Below are positions 1 to 9,110 of a DNA stretch of 64,000 bases, one piece after another; positions within the stretch are counted from its first letter, which is position 1; every line of letters begins with the position of its first letter. Both the position numbers and the translations under genes were made by a program. Source of the DNA: Ruminococcus sp. JC304 (GTDB lineage Bacteria; Bacillota; Clostridia; Lachnospirales; Lachnospiraceae); the NCBI GenBank assembly GCA_000285855.2, contig HE978651.1, positions 3,126,361 to 3,190,360 of the forward strand. The letters run 5' to 3'. Under the pieces are notes generated by a model. That model ran no database searches. It was given only the letters and a program-made list of their open reading frames with translations, and was not told the origin of the DNA.

Positions 1-503
1 CATCGGATCGGTGCATTTCCAAGCCCGGATGCAGCTGCATTCTCTTTCGCCCAGGTAACCATACCCTTAGAAGCATCCACATGAGTAACAGAAGCCCCAG
101 CAGCAGCTGCTGCCAGAGTCGCACCACCTGTATAGGCAAAAAGATTCAGCACCTTCACCGGACGTCCCGCATGACGGATCTTATTGCCAAACCAATCCCA
201 GTTTACAGCCTGCTCCGGAAAAAGCCCGGTATGCTTAAAACTAAAAGGTTTCAAATGAAAGGTCAGATCCTTATAATGAATCTCCCACTGCTCCGGTAGA
301 TCAAAAAACTCCCATTCACCGCCGCCTTTCTTACTTCTGTGATAATGCCCGTTCATATGCTTCCAGCCCTTATTCACCTTGGGCGTATCCCATATAACCT
401 GCGGATCCGGCCTCACCAGAAGATAATCCCCCCAACGCTCCAGCTTCTCTCCACAGGAAGTATCAATCACCTCATAATCTTTCCATCCATCTGCAATCCA
501 CAT
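1..503 (-). CDS. Class I SAM-dependent methyltransferase, N-terminal part (runs off window)
   Basis: The gene reads leftwards and leaves the window, so only about 167 N-terminal residues are seen. It starts at an ATG preceded by GGAGGATTATTATACA, beginning MWIADGWKDYEV. Around residues 120-140 lies a typical methyltransferase motif I (VLNLFAYTGGATL), followed by an acidic motif II in VTHVDASKGMV and then WAKENAAASG. This layout is that of the RlmI/RlmL-like class I methyltransferases, which usually act on rRNA bases and carry an upstream domain like the first 100 residues here. The substrate cannot be told from this fragment. It is separated from the following transporter operon by a terminator at 681-720. 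Confidence 0.85.
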   Translation of the reverse strand, partial: MWIADGWKDYEVIDTSCGEKLERWGDYLLVRPDPQVIWDTPKVNKGWKHMNGHYHRSKKGGGEWEFFDLPEQWEIHYKDLTFHLKPFSFKHTGLFPEQAVNWDWFGNKIRHAGRPVKVLNLFAYTGGATLAAAAAGASVTHVDASKGMVTWAKENAAASGLGNAPIR

Positions 504-680
504 TGTATAATAATCCTCCTAAAATAAACGCATAATAAGTTACGATTGTACTATATATCCAACCATTAGTAAAGCCATATTTCTCACATAACTTCCATTG
601 TGTAAAGTATAAAATAAAACTCTCCCTGTGGCAAGCAAACCATCATAATTCACAGTTATAAATAAATAAAGTATTTTTAC

Positions 681-720
681 AAAAAACAAGCCAAGACTCC
701 CAAAAGTCCCAGCTTGTTTC
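681..720 (-). terminator. Rho-independent terminator of the sugar ABC operon
   Basis: On the minus strand the arms AACAAGC and GCTTGTT enclose an inner stem (GGACT/AGTC), and the outer arm is followed directly by TTTTTTG. It lies 14 bases beyond the stop codon of the last permease gene. Confidence 0.8.
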
Positions 721-733
721 ATAATACAATCAC

Positions 734-1759
734 TTATTTCGCTTTCTTCTTCATAGAAGCAATCACAGACTGAATCACAATAAAGAAGCAAAGCAGTACA
801 GAAAGAATAATTCTTACCCACCAGCTTGACAAAGTACCCTGAGTAGTAATCAGACTGGAAATTGTACCTTTGATCAATACACCAAACAAAGTACCAATTG
901 GTGTACCAACACCACCTGAAAGAAGCGTACCACCGATAACCGCTGAAGAGATCGCATCCATCTCAAGGCCTTTCGCCTGCTCAACGAAACCTGCGCAGCT
1001 GTTTAAGCAAAACAGAAATCCGCCAAGACCTGCAAGGAAACCATCCAGCACATAGGCCTGGAACATTGTCCTCTTAACATTCAGACCCATCATTAACGCA
1101 CTCTGGCGGTTGCCGCCGATCGCATACAGCTTACGTCCGAATTTACGATATTTCAGAAGGACTGCAATGATAATAACAACGATCACTGCGATCACTACTG
1201 TAGGAGGAATATAAGCCGGAATGAATTTTCCCTTCTTATTGGTAGAACCAAAAGGCATATAGAAACGGAAATTTGCCCATTTCAGGAATAACTCATTCTT
1301 AATGGAAATCATATCTGTGCTGATAATAGCTGTCATACCACGGCCAAAGAACATACCAGCCAGAGTTACAATAAATGGCTGGATATCCAAGTATGCTACC
1401 AGAAAACCCTGGACAATACCAAAAGCAACACCAATAAGCAGTGCAACTAAAACTGCCACATATGTATTTACACCCTTATTCTCCATCAGATCTGCAAGAA
1501 CCATGCAAACAAGAGCGGTTACAGAACCAACGGAAATATCAATACCGCCGGTGATCATTACAATGGTAAGTCCACACGCGATAACCAGAAGTCCTGCATT
1601 AGATACAAACAGATTCAAAAACATCTGCGGTTTTGCAAAACCTTTATCAGCAAAAATGATCATACCTGCAATATACATAACTGCAAATAAAGCGATTGTT
1701 ATCAGAAGCAGGAAGCTGTTTCCTGTCATTTTCTTTTTCTGCATTCCATTTGCTTTCAT
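734..1759 (-). CDS. yjfF: Sugar ABC transporter permease, YjfF/RbsC type
   Basis: A 341-residue polytopic membrane protein of the BPD_transp_2 (RbsC) family. It carries the family signature around residues 68-78 (TGGIDISVGSV) and a second conserved stretch ISSAVIGGTLLSGG near residue 270. Its start follows AAGGAGGTCAGAAGTA, and its first base coincides with the last base of the upstream permease stop, so the two are translationally coupled. With the neighbouring permease it would form the heterodimeric channel of a galactofuranose-type importer; this assignment rests on the binding-protein similarity. It is the last gene of the operon. Confidence 0.88.
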   Translation of the reverse strand: MKANGMQKKKMTGNSFLLLITIALFAVMYIAGMIIFADKGFAKPQMFLNLFVSNAGLLVIACGLTIVMITGGIDISVGSVTALVCMVLADLMENKGVNTYVAVLVALLIGVAFGIVQGFLVAYLDIQPFIVTLAGMFFGRGMTAIISTDMISIKNELFLKWANFRFYMPFGSTNKKGKFIPAYIPPTVVIAVIVVIIIAVLLKYRKFGRKLYAIGGNRQSALMMGLNVKRTMFQAYVLDGFLAGLGGFLFCLNSCAGFVEQAKGLEMDAISSAVIGGTLLSGGVGTPIGTLFGVLIKGTISSLITTQGTLSSWWVRIILSVLLCFFIVIQSVIASMKKKAK

Positions 1760-2814
1760 TACTTCTGACCTCCTTCTACTGCCACACTCTTTTTAGCTTT
1801 TAAGCCGGCAATATATTTTTTAAATACATCACTCTGCAGAGTAACGATGATAACTACCACGATCGCCTTATAAACAGGAAGCTGGTCAGCCTTTACGTTC
1901 ATTGCATAAAGTGTTGTGGTCAGAGCCTGAATAGTATAAGCACCGATTACGGAACCAATCAGACTGAATTTACCACCGCCAAGGAAGTTTCCGCCAAGTG
2001 CTACTGCAAGGATGGCATCCATTTCCAGGTTAAGACCAATGTTGTTTGCATCTGCGGAATAGATACGGCTGGATGCTACGATTCCGGCAATACCAGCTAA
2101 CACACCGCAAATGACATAAGTAAGAAATTTGATCATTGTGGAATTTAATCCAACAAGGCGGGCTGCCTTTCCATTGATACCAACGCTTTCAATGTAAAGA
2201 CCAAGTGCGGTTTTCTTCAGAATCAGGTAAACAATTAAAACTGTGATGATTGCAAAGAAAATAGGAGTTGGGATTGGACACTTTCCAATGTAACCACCTG
2301 CCATCTTGAAAGAATCCACACGAATATAAGTAATCTGTCCATTTGTTACAAGCTGAGCAATACCACGTCCGGCTGTATAAAGAATCAGAGTTGCAACCAT
2401 CGGCTGAATATTCAGCTTTGCAACCAGGAAACCATTAAATGCACCACATAATGCAGATGCAAGAAGCGCTGCAATCACTGCAATGATAATAGAATTCTGA
2501 TACTCATTTACAGAAACCTGTCCGCCGGAAAGAATCTGGCAGCAAACAGCAGCTGCTACAGCCATAATCGCACCCACACTGATATCCTGTCCACCGGATG
2601 CCGCTGTTACCAGTGTCATACCGATTGCAAGGATAACCAGCTCTGAAGCACGATTGATAACATCAATGATATAACCGTAAAGTACACCGTTTCGAATAGA
2701 TACATTAAAGAAGTCCGGTGTCTTGATCACATTGAGCAAAAGTACGGCGATGAGACACACGATAGGAAGAAACAGACGCGCACTTGTTATTTTCTTTAAT
2801 TTACTCTTATTCAT
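1759..2814 (-). CDS. ytfT: Sugar ABC transporter permease, YtfT type
   Basis: A 351-residue inner-membrane permease of the RbsC family, with an N-terminal transmembrane helix, the conserved TAASGGQDISVGAIM segment near residue 70, and a late GGNFLGGGKFSLIGS motif near residue 275. The start ATG follows GGAGGTGACGATAAATA and touches the stop of the ATPase gene upstream. It is paired with the YjfF-like permease downstream. Two different permeases plus one double ATPase is the arrangement known for the E. coli YtfQRT-YjfF galactofuranose importer, while ribose importers use one permease. Substrate is inferred, not shown. Confidence 0.88.
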   Translation of the reverse strand: MNKSKLKKITSARLFLPIVCLIAVLLLNVIKTPDFFNVSIRNGVLYGYIIDVINRASELVILAIGMTLVTAASGGQDISVGAIMAVAAAVCCQILSGGQVSVNEYQNSIIIAVIAALLASALCGAFNGFLVAKLNIQPMVATLILYTAGRGIAQLVTNGQITYIRVDSFKMAGGYIGKCPIPTPIFFAIITVLIVYLILKKTALGLYIESVGINGKAARLVGLNSTMIKFLTYVICGVLAGIAGIVASSRIYSADANNIGLNLEMDAILAVALGGNFLGGGKFSLIGSVIGAYTIQALTTTLYAMNVKADQLPVYKAIVVVIIVTLQSDVFKKYIAGLKAKKSVAVEGGQK

Positions 2815-4334
2815 TATTTATCGTCACCTCCGGCAATAGCTTTCATAACTCCGCTCTGGGAAAGTTCATTCTCTTCCAGCTCGCCTACCTTCTGACCGTC
2901 ACGAAGAACTGCCATACGGGAACAAGTACGGAGCATTTCCTCAACCTCTGAGGAGATAAATGTAACTGCCATTCCCTGATCTGCAAGATCAAGAACCAGT
3001 TTCTGGATTTCAGTCTTTGTACCGATATCAATACCTCTGGTGGGCTCATCCAGAATCAGATAATCCGGATTTGTCAGAAGCCATCTTCCAAGGATAACCT
3101 TCTGCTGGTTACCACCTGACAGACTCTTGATCGGTGTTTCACGGCTTGCAGTCTTGATCTGCAGTAATTTAATATACTTATCGGCTGCTTCATCCATTTC
3201 TTTTCTGCTTAATGGATGGAACATACCCCGTTTAGCCTGGAGCGCTATAATAATATTTTCTCTTACAGAAAGATCTGCAATGATACCTTCTGCTTTTCTG
3301 TCTTCCGGAAGATATGCCATACCAAGCTTCATGGCATCCAGAGGACTGTTGATCTTTGCTTCTTTTCCCTTTACCTTAAGGGTTCCTGTCTCAGCCTTAT
3401 CTGCACCATAGATTGCACGAACCAGTTCAGAACGTCCGGAACCAAGAAGTCCTGTAAGACCAATAACTTCTCCCTTGTTAATAGTAATGTCGAAGGGTTT
3501 AATGGTTCCTTTATGGGAAATTCCTTTTGCTTCAATAACAGGTTCAGGTTTTCCCTGTTTCTTATCTTTGTGCTCGCCTTTAATATCAGCAAGATCATCA
3601 AAATCTTTACCCATCATCTTGGCAACCAGCATAACTCTCGGAAGATCCTTTGTCTCATATTCTCCTACCAATTCGCCGTTACGAAGAACTGTAATTCTGT
3701 CGCAGACTGCATATACCTGTTCAAGGAAATGGGTAACAAAGATAATACCTACTCCTTCGTCACGAAGTCTTCTCATAAGTACAAACAGCTTCTCAACTTC
3801 ATCGTCATCCAGTGATGAGGTTGGCTCATCCAGGATCAGCACACGGCATTTCATATCAACTGCACGTGCAATTGCGATCATCTGCTGGATAGCGATGGAA
3901 CATTCTTCCAGCATCTGTGTTGGCGGCACATGAATGTCCAGGCTCTCAAGAAGCTTTCCTGAGCGCTCATTCATCTGCTTCCAATCAATCATTCCCATCT
4001 TTCTCGGCTCTCTACCGATAAATAAATTCTCGGCTACAGTCAGGTTCGGGCAAAGGTTTACTTCCTGGTACACTGTACTGATACCGTTTGCCTGTGCCTC
4101 CTGCGGAGAATGATTTACAATTGCATTGCTGTTTCCGGCCATATGAATAGAACCGCTTTCAAATTCGTGAACACCGGTCAGCACCTTGATCAGTGTTGAT
4201 TTACCTGCACCGTTCTCACCCATCAGTGCGTGGATCTCACCTTTACGAAGGGTAAAGTCCACATGGGAAAGGGCACGAACGCCAGTGAAATTTTTGGAAA
4301 TATCGCGCATCTCCAATACTACATTTTGTTCCAT
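2814..4334 (-). CDS. ytfR: Sugar ABC transporter ATP-binding protein (two ABC domains), YtfR type
   Basis: A 506-residue protein with two tandem ABC ATPase domains, as in MglA/RbsA/YtfR. Domain 1 has Walker A GENGAGKST near residue 40 and Walker B VLILDEPTSSLD near 165. Domain 2 has the degenerate P-loop GLLGSGRSE near 295, the signature LSGGNQQKV near 405 and Walker B YLILDEPTRGID near 430. The degenerate second P-loop is normal for this family. It powers import through the two downstream permeases. The start follows GCAGGTGGAAAGATT. It is separated from the binding-protein gene by 147 bases containing a stable stem-loop. Confidence 0.92.
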   Translation of the reverse strand: MEQNVVLEMRDISKNFTGVRALSHVDFTLRKGEIHALMGENGAGKSTLIKVLTGVHEFESGSIHMAGNSNAIVNHSPQEAQANGISTVYQEVNLCPNLTVAENLFIGREPRKMGMIDWKQMNERSGKLLESLDIHVPPTQMLEECSIAIQQMIAIARAVDMKCRVLILDEPTSSLDDDEVEKLFVLMRRLRDEGVGIIFVTHFLEQVYAVCDRITVLRNGELVGEYETKDLPRVMLVAKMMGKDFDDLADIKGEHKDKKQGKPEPVIEAKGISHKGTIKPFDITINKGEVIGLTGLLGSGRSELVRAIYGADKAETGTLKVKGKEAKINSPLDAMKLGMAYLPEDRKAEGIIADLSVRENIIIALQAKRGMFHPLSRKEMDEAADKYIKLLQIKTASRETPIKSLSGGNQQKVILGRWLLTNPDYLILDEPTRGIDIGTKTEIQKLVLDLADQGMAVTFISSEVEEMLRTCSRMAVLRDGQKVGELEENELSQSGVMKAIAGGDDK

Positions 4335-4420
4335 AATCTTTCCACCTGCTTTCTATACTGGTTTTTACCCCTCATCACTGAATATTTTCAGCAAAGCGGG
4401 TTAATTCATGGCATAAAGGT

Positions 4421-4464
4421 AGCGTGGTCCGCAACCCGGGTTTCTCCGAATTATGAACCACGCT
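4421..4464 (-). other. Intercistronic stem-loop between binding-protein and ATPase genes
   Basis: AGCGTGGTCC at 4421-4430 pairs with GAACCACGCT at 4455-4464 (one wobble), and the loop holds the palindrome AACCCGGGTT at 4433-4442. There is no U tract on the minus strand, so it is more likely a processing, mRNA-stability or partial-attenuation element that raises binding-protein output over the ATPase. Confidence 0.6.
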
Positions 4465-4481
4465 CCGGATTTTACTGATAA

Positions 4482-5525
4482 TTAATATGCACGTCCATCA
4501 ATGATGTCCTGAGTAATAGTTGTTACTTCATAATCAGCGTCTTCAACTTTAATAGATGTAACTGTATCATCAGCTGCAAACATTTCTTCTTCTACATATG
4601 CCTGTTTGTCAACATCTTCGCCAGCTTCCAGTTTCTTGATAATCTCTTCTACACGTGGTCCGTGTAATGGGTTACACTCTGTATCCAGTGTGATCTTTCC
4701 GCTTAATGTATCTGTAAGACCTGCGTTTGTTGTATCGAAGGACATTACAAGGATCTGACCTTCTTCTCCACCAACTTCATAACCAGCAGCCTCGATTGCA
4801 TCAATTGCACCGAATGCTTCGTTATCGTTCTCGCAGTAAACAACGTCGATATCATCACCGCTCTGTTTCAGGATAGATTCCATAACTTCCTGGCCTTTAG
4901 CCTGTGTAAATTCACCAGACTGCTGTGCAATTGTGTTCCAGTTGTCATGAGCTTCTACAGCTTCATCAAATCCTTCTGTACGTCCGATCTGAGCAGATGC
5001 ACCGATTGTTCCCTGAATATCAACAAGATTGATTTCTTCATCTCCACGTCCTTTTGCTTCCAGATATGCATCCAGCCATGCCATAGCTTTCTGTCCTTCA
5101 AGTTTGAAGTTTGATCCAACCCATGCTGTGTAAAGGCTGTCATCAGATACATCAACCATACGGTCTACGATGATTACAGGGATTCCTGCATCTTTAGCTT
5201 CCTGAAGTACTGTATCCCATCCTGTTTCTGTTACAGGAGCAAGTACGATATAATCAACTTCCTGCTGGATGAAGTTACGGATTGCTGTTAACTGGTTTTC
5301 CTGTTTCTGCTGTGCATCGTCGAAGATTAAGTTGTATCCGTTCTCTTCGCTGAATGTGGATTTCATGGATTCTGTATTTGCTGTACGCCAGTCAGATTCT
5401 GCACCTACCTGTGAAAAACCAACTGTGATTGTGTCGTCCGCTGCTGCTACACCCACTGTAGGAACTACACACATACCGCATACCATAGTTGCTGTTAATA
5501 AAGCTGACACGATTTTTTTCTTCAT
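4482..5525 (-). CDS. ytfQ: Sugar ABC transporter substrate-binding protein, YtfQ type
   Basis: A 347-residue periplasmic-binding-protein-like (Peripla_BP_4) solute receptor. After a Sec signal (KK then a hydrophobic core, ending GVAAADD) the mature part starts TITVGFSQVGAESDWRTA. Together with QQKQENQ, APVTETGW, VDRMVDVSDDSLY, TIGAS and QSGEFTQAKGQEVMES, this follows E. coli YtfQ, the galactofuranose-binding protein, closely. No clear lipobox cysteine is present, although two cysteines (MVCGMC) lie in the hydrophobic core. That is unusual for a Gram-positive binding protein, which is normally a lipoprotein. The start follows GGGAGGATTTACAAA. It is the first transporter gene after the two-component system. 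Confidence 0.9.
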   Translation of the reverse strand: MKKKIVSALLTATMVCGMCVVPTVGVAAADDTITVGFSQVGAESDWRTANTESMKSTFSEENGYNLIFDDAQQKQENQLTAIRNFIQQEVDYIVLAPVTETGWDTVLQEAKDAGIPVIIVDRMVDVSDDSLYTAWVGSNFKLEGQKAMAWLDAYLEAKGRGDEEINLVDIQGTIGASAQIGRTEGFDEAVEAHDNWNTIAQQSGEFTQAKGQEVMESILKQSGDDIDVVYCENDNEAFGAIDAIEAAGYEVGGEEGQILVMSFDTTNAGLTDTLSGKITLDTECNPLHGPRVEEIIKKLEAGEDVDKQAYVEEEMFAADDTVTSIKVEDADYEVTTITQDIIDGRAY

Positions 5526-5602
5526 TTTGTAAATCCTCCCGATTCATTTAAGATGTCTTTATTATAGTAAAATTCATAAAATATTCCATAGATTATCTTC
5601 TG

Positions 5603-5657
5603 CAAAAGGTTTGTTCTTCTATCATATTTTGTTCACAGTTTATACAAAGTTTGTTTT
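5603..5657. promoter_or_regulatory. Candidate response-regulator binding repeats ahead of the binding-protein gene
   Basis: The 188-base gap between the kinase stop and the binding-protein start contains three TTTGTT copies at 5610, 5628 and 5650, two of them inside longer AAAGG/GTTTGTT blocks. They are spaced about two helical turns apart, as expected for direct-repeat sites of AraC-type response regulators. The AT-rich tract downstream includes a TATAAT on the minus strand. Assignment to the adjacent regulator is inference. Confidence 0.35.
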
Positions 5658-5713
5658 TTTATGATAGAGGTTAATTATTTTACTATGCATAGTGTATAAA
5701 ATATAAATAGAAT

Positions 5714-7183
5714 TTATTTTTCTTTTATCTGTTTTGCCAGATACACTTCTATCACAGTTCCATCTCCCTCTGTAGATGAAATCCGAAGTCCATATCCGGC
5801 TCCATAATATAATGCAATTCGTTCAGATACTGCTGCCAGTCCAAATCCTGCCCGTTCTCCTGTACAGATAGCATCCTGAACCTCTTTCAGCCGCTCAGGT
5901 GTCATTCCCTGCCCATTATCAGTAACTCTGAGCATCATATCTTCTCCCAGATCAAATCCTTCAATGAGGATTTTACCCTTACCTCGCTTATTTTTGATTC
6001 CATGATAAAGTGCATTTTCTGCCAGAGGCTGAAGGGTCAGTTTAGGCACCATAACTCCTTCCAGTTCTTTGGGAATTCTGATTTCAAATTCCATAATGTC
6101 CCTGTATCTGGACTGCTGGATTTCCAGATAACTTAAAGTATGGCGCTCCTCTTCGGCCAGTGGAATGATATCTTTTCCCTTTGACAAGGAAGTACGAAAA
6201 AAAACCGAAAGGCTGGTGATCATATCCACCGCATCCTGTTCCATGCCTCCTTCTACCAGCCAGACAATGGTATCCAGCGTATTGTAGAGAAAATGGGGAT
6301 TGACCTGTGCCTGAAGCAGCTGAAGCTCTGTAAGATGCTGGGCATCCTGTTCTTTTCGCACATTTTCCAGCAGGCCTTCGATCCTTCCTGCCATCTTTCG
6401 CGTTCCTTCATCCAGCTCCTGGATCTCAATGCAGTCCGCAATTACCGGGGCAATATTCTTGTACTCCCCTTTTCCAACCTTTTTAATGTTATGAAGGATC
6501 TCAGAAATTGGCTTCGTAATATTATAAGTCAACCGGAAAGAGCGACTAAAAAGCAATAACATAGTAACCAGAAGTACCCCGCACATTGCCATCAAGGTCA
6601 GACGTACATTTCCTGCCAGCTGAGACTCCACCTGCACCAACTGAGTGGCCTCCTGATAAATATAGTTCTGCATTTCCTTTTCAAATAAAGTAGTCAAAAT
6701 CACCGTATTATTTTCCATAAATTCCTGACGTTTCTGGTAATTACGGATCTCCAGCAACTGATTCATGCGGTTTTTTAGATTTTCCAGATAACTGGTGAGA
6801 TATTTCAGTGAACGAAGACTTTCCTCCTTTGTAGTTGTGGTTTTCAGTTGTTCCACCGTTTCAATCGCTTTATTCACCTGCTTCACCGGAAGATCATCTT
6901 TCCCTTTACGTCCGATAGTCACATAGTAGATATCCATATCTACTTCCGCCTTAAAACTCATATCATTACTGGAGTTTTTATAGTTGGCATTGTACTCACT
7001 GCTTACAGCCAGATTATTGGATAATTTATTATATTCATTGGTATACTGCCAGAAAACAACAAGCAGCACTATGATCAGAACTACCATAGGGATCATCGTG
7101 CTGAGAAGCATCCACCTCATTTTTAACTCCAGTTTTCCGGATTCTGCTTTCTTTTTCTCCGGCCCTTTTTTATGCTCAGACAT
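5714..7183 (-). CDS. Sensor histidine kinase, YesM/LytS-like (His_kinase plus HATPase_c)
   Basis: A 489-residue two-helix membrane kinase. Transmembrane segments at about 27-48 and 193-215 flank an extracellular helical sensor region of about 145 residues. A HAMP linker follows, then the His_kinase domain with the phospho-acceptor motif NPHFLYNTLD near residue 297. The HATPase_c domain shows the N box LAENALYHG and G boxes DNGQGM and GFGLAAVSERI. It starts three bases after the response-regulator stop, with GGAGAGG as ribosome site. In this family the kinase senses a sugar, sometimes through the binding protein, and the neighbouring importer is the likely target. Confidence 0.9.
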   Translation of the reverse strand: MSEHKKGPEKKKAESGKLELKMRWMLLSTMIPMVVLIIVLLVVFWQYTNEYNKLSNNLAVSSEYNANYKNSSNDMSFKAEVDMDIYYVTIGRKGKDDLPVKQVNKAIETVEQLKTTTTKEESLRSLKYLTSYLENLKNRMNQLLEIRNYQKRQEFMENNTVILTTLFEKEMQNYIYQEATQLVQVESQLAGNVRLTLMAMCGVLLVTMLLLFSRSFRLTYNITKPISEILHNIKKVGKGEYKNIAPVIADCIEIQELDEGTRKMAGRIEGLLENVRKEQDAQHLTELQLLQAQVNPHFLYNTLDTIVWLVEGGMEQDAVDMITSLSVFFRTSLSKGKDIIPLAEEERHTLSYLEIQQSRYRDIMEFEIRIPKELEGVMVPKLTLQPLAENALYHGIKNKRGKGKILIEGFDLGEDMMLRVTDNGQGMTPERLKEVQDAICTGERAGFGLAAVSERIALYYGAGYGLRISSTEGDGTVIEVYLAKQIKEK

Positions 7184-7186
7184 AGA

Positions 7187-8833
7187 TCAGGCCTCTCCTC
7201 TCGTTTTGCGGTATTCACTGGGAGTCATTCCCTGGGTTTTCTTGAACAGATAGCTGAAATAATGGGCATCCTTATATCCCACCTCTCCTGCAATCTCATT
7301 GGAACGCATGGCGGTACAGCGCAGAAGCTCTTTTGCTTTACTCATCCGAAGTCCTGTAAGATATTCCGTAAAGGTCTGCCCCATATTCTGACTGAACAGG
7401 GCACTGAAATGATTCGCACTGACATTTGCCACATGTGCAGCTTTATTCAGTGAAATTTCCTCATCCATATAATTATGATCAATAAAATCAACCGCCAGTT
7501 TCAATACACTGCGATTCTGATTTCCGGCATTTTCATCTCTGAGTACTATAGCCTTTTTCAGCATCTTCCCACAGTAAGCTACTGCTGTCTCTATAGATTT
7601 TCCGGTCTCCTCTACTATATTGTCTGTCTCCTGCCCGGATATTTCACTGTCATCACAGCCCAGCTTTTTCAGAAAGGACAATACAGAAAATCGGACATTC
7701 AGCACCACATAATTGCGGAAAACCAAAGAACCCATCGGCTCCTGGCCAATTGCATTAAAATAATCCCTGGTAAAATCCTCCACTTCTTCTGCCAGTCCAC
7801 TACTCAGAAACTTCTGAAGAATTGCCGGATTCAAGGCATTGATATTCACATTCCTTAATTGTACAGAATCCTCTCTGTATGAATCGGATGGATTTTCCTT
7901 TCGTGTTTCCAGAGACTGATAGTCAAGAATGTGTCCATCATACAGATAACGGAAGGAATTGGCTCTGACAGCTGTACGATAGCTATGTCCAAGCATGCTC
8001 AGACGATCTGCCGATTTTCCCACTGCAATAAACCAGTCTGTCCTTCCCTCCGTCCGATCCATAATATCCTGTATTGCTTTCACACATTCTTCTGTATTTT
8101 TCTCTATTGTATCTTTCTGTCCTTTAACCAGGATCGCATAGCTGAATACCTGATGCCTGAAAAGAATTGCCACCGGATGATTCAGGAAATAATTATTAAT
8201 TTTATCCTGCACCTCTGCTTCCCAGTCAGAACATCCATCATAGGAATTATAGTTTCCCTCTGAAGTATCCGGGGTAAAAATCAGAATATTATATGCTTCT
8301 GCTACAATATCCAGATTTAACTTATCTGCCCTCCTGTAAAGCTCTGCCAGATCAGAATCTGCCCGGACAAGAGTCTCAAAAAAGTCCCTGCTGGCATTTT
8401 TCTCATATTCCTGCATTTCCAGGCGAAATTTCTCATAGTATTCCCTCTGTGTCTTCTCATGTTCATAACGGTTATGTATTTCTTCCAGCCGTTCTATAAA
8501 AGCATTTTTCGTGATAGGTTTCAGAAGATAATCTTCTACCCCTATGCTGATAGCCTGTTTTGCATAATTAAAATCATCATATCCGCTAAGTATAACGATC
8601 CGGATATCCGGAATCTCTTTCTTCACTAATCTACAAAGAGTCAGACCATCCATAAACGGCATCTTAATATCTGTGATCAAAAGATCCGGCTTACACTTCA
8701 AAATCAACGGCAAAGCCATCTCCCCATCTGCCGCCTCCCCAGCTAATTCAAACCCATACTGCTCCCAGGGAATCATCTTTTTGATCATCTCTCTGATCAC
8801 CACTTCGTCCTCTACCAAAAATGTCTTTAGCAT
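7187..8833 (-). CDS. AraC-type response regulator (REC plus HTH_18)
   Basis: The start chosen is the ATG (MLKTFLVEDE) preceded by AGGAGGAGTGAC; a start 30 bases further upstream has no ribosome site. The 548-residue product has an N-terminal receiver domain with the phospho-acceptor Asp near residue 54 in LLITDIKMPFMDG and the conserved Lys in YLLKPITK. A long middle region, partly coiled-coil, follows, and a C-terminal AraC double HTH ends in the typical GYKDAHYFSYLFKKTQGMTPSEYR. It forms an operon with the kinase and probably activates the sugar importer downstream. Confidence 0.92.
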   Translation of the reverse strand: MLKTFLVEDEVVIREMIKKMIPWEQYGFELAGEAADGEMALPLILKCKPDLLITDIKMPFMDGLTLCRLVKKEIPDIRIVILSGYDDFNYAKQAISIGVEDYLLKPITKNAFIERLEEIHNRYEHEKTQREYYEKFRLEMQEYEKNASRDFFETLVRADSDLAELYRRADKLNLDIVAEAYNILIFTPDTSEGNYNSYDGCSDWEAEVQDKINNYFLNHPVAILFRHQVFSYAILVKGQKDTIEKNTEECVKAIQDIMDRTEGRTDWFIAVGKSADRLSMLGHSYRTAVRANSFRYLYDGHILDYQSLETRKENPSDSYREDSVQLRNVNINALNPAILQKFLSSGLAEEVEDFTRDYFNAIGQEPMGSLVFRNYVVLNVRFSVLSFLKKLGCDDSEISGQETDNIVEETGKSIETAVAYCGKMLKKAIVLRDENAGNQNRSVLKLAVDFIDHNYMDEEISLNKAAHVANVSANHFSALFSQNMGQTFTEYLTGLRMSKAKELLRCTAMRSNEIAGEVGYKDAHYFSYLFKKTQGMTPSEYRKTRGEA

Positions 8834-9005
8834 GTCACTCCTCCTGCCAATATGATAAGTCACTCATTCTCTGACAGTACACTCTATGTCAGATCAATCC
8901 CGCAATACTATATAGTTTGGCACTTTCCCACGATAAACTCTTCCTTATATACTTTAATACTTGTTGCCCTCCCATACAAGTTATTTTTACGCTTACTCCC
9001 CAAAA

Positions 9006-9054
9006 CAGAAAGAGTCTTCTATCCGGACAATAACCGGACAGAAGACTCTTTCTG
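9006..9054 (-). terminator. Strong terminator after the radical SAM gene
   Basis: AGAAAGAGTCTTCT at the left arm pairs with AGAAGACTCTTTCT on the right, with inner TCCGG/CCGGA. On the minus strand it ends in CTTTCTGTTTTGG. It may act in both directions, but only minus-strand genes abut it. Confidence 0.8.
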
Positions 9055-9110
9055 ACTATTTTAGCTAAATTTGAGTTAACAATTTTATATATGGAAACTA
9101 CCTTACAATC

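Noticed and set aside
540-821. Minus-strand frame of 93 codons overlapping the YjfF 3' end
   Set aside because: It overlaps a well-supported permease end and a terminator; composition is not protein-like.
2814-4334. Degenerate second P-loop of the YtfR-like ATPase as a defect
   Set aside because: GLLGSGRSE in the second ABC domain is normal for MglA/RbsA/YtfR proteins.
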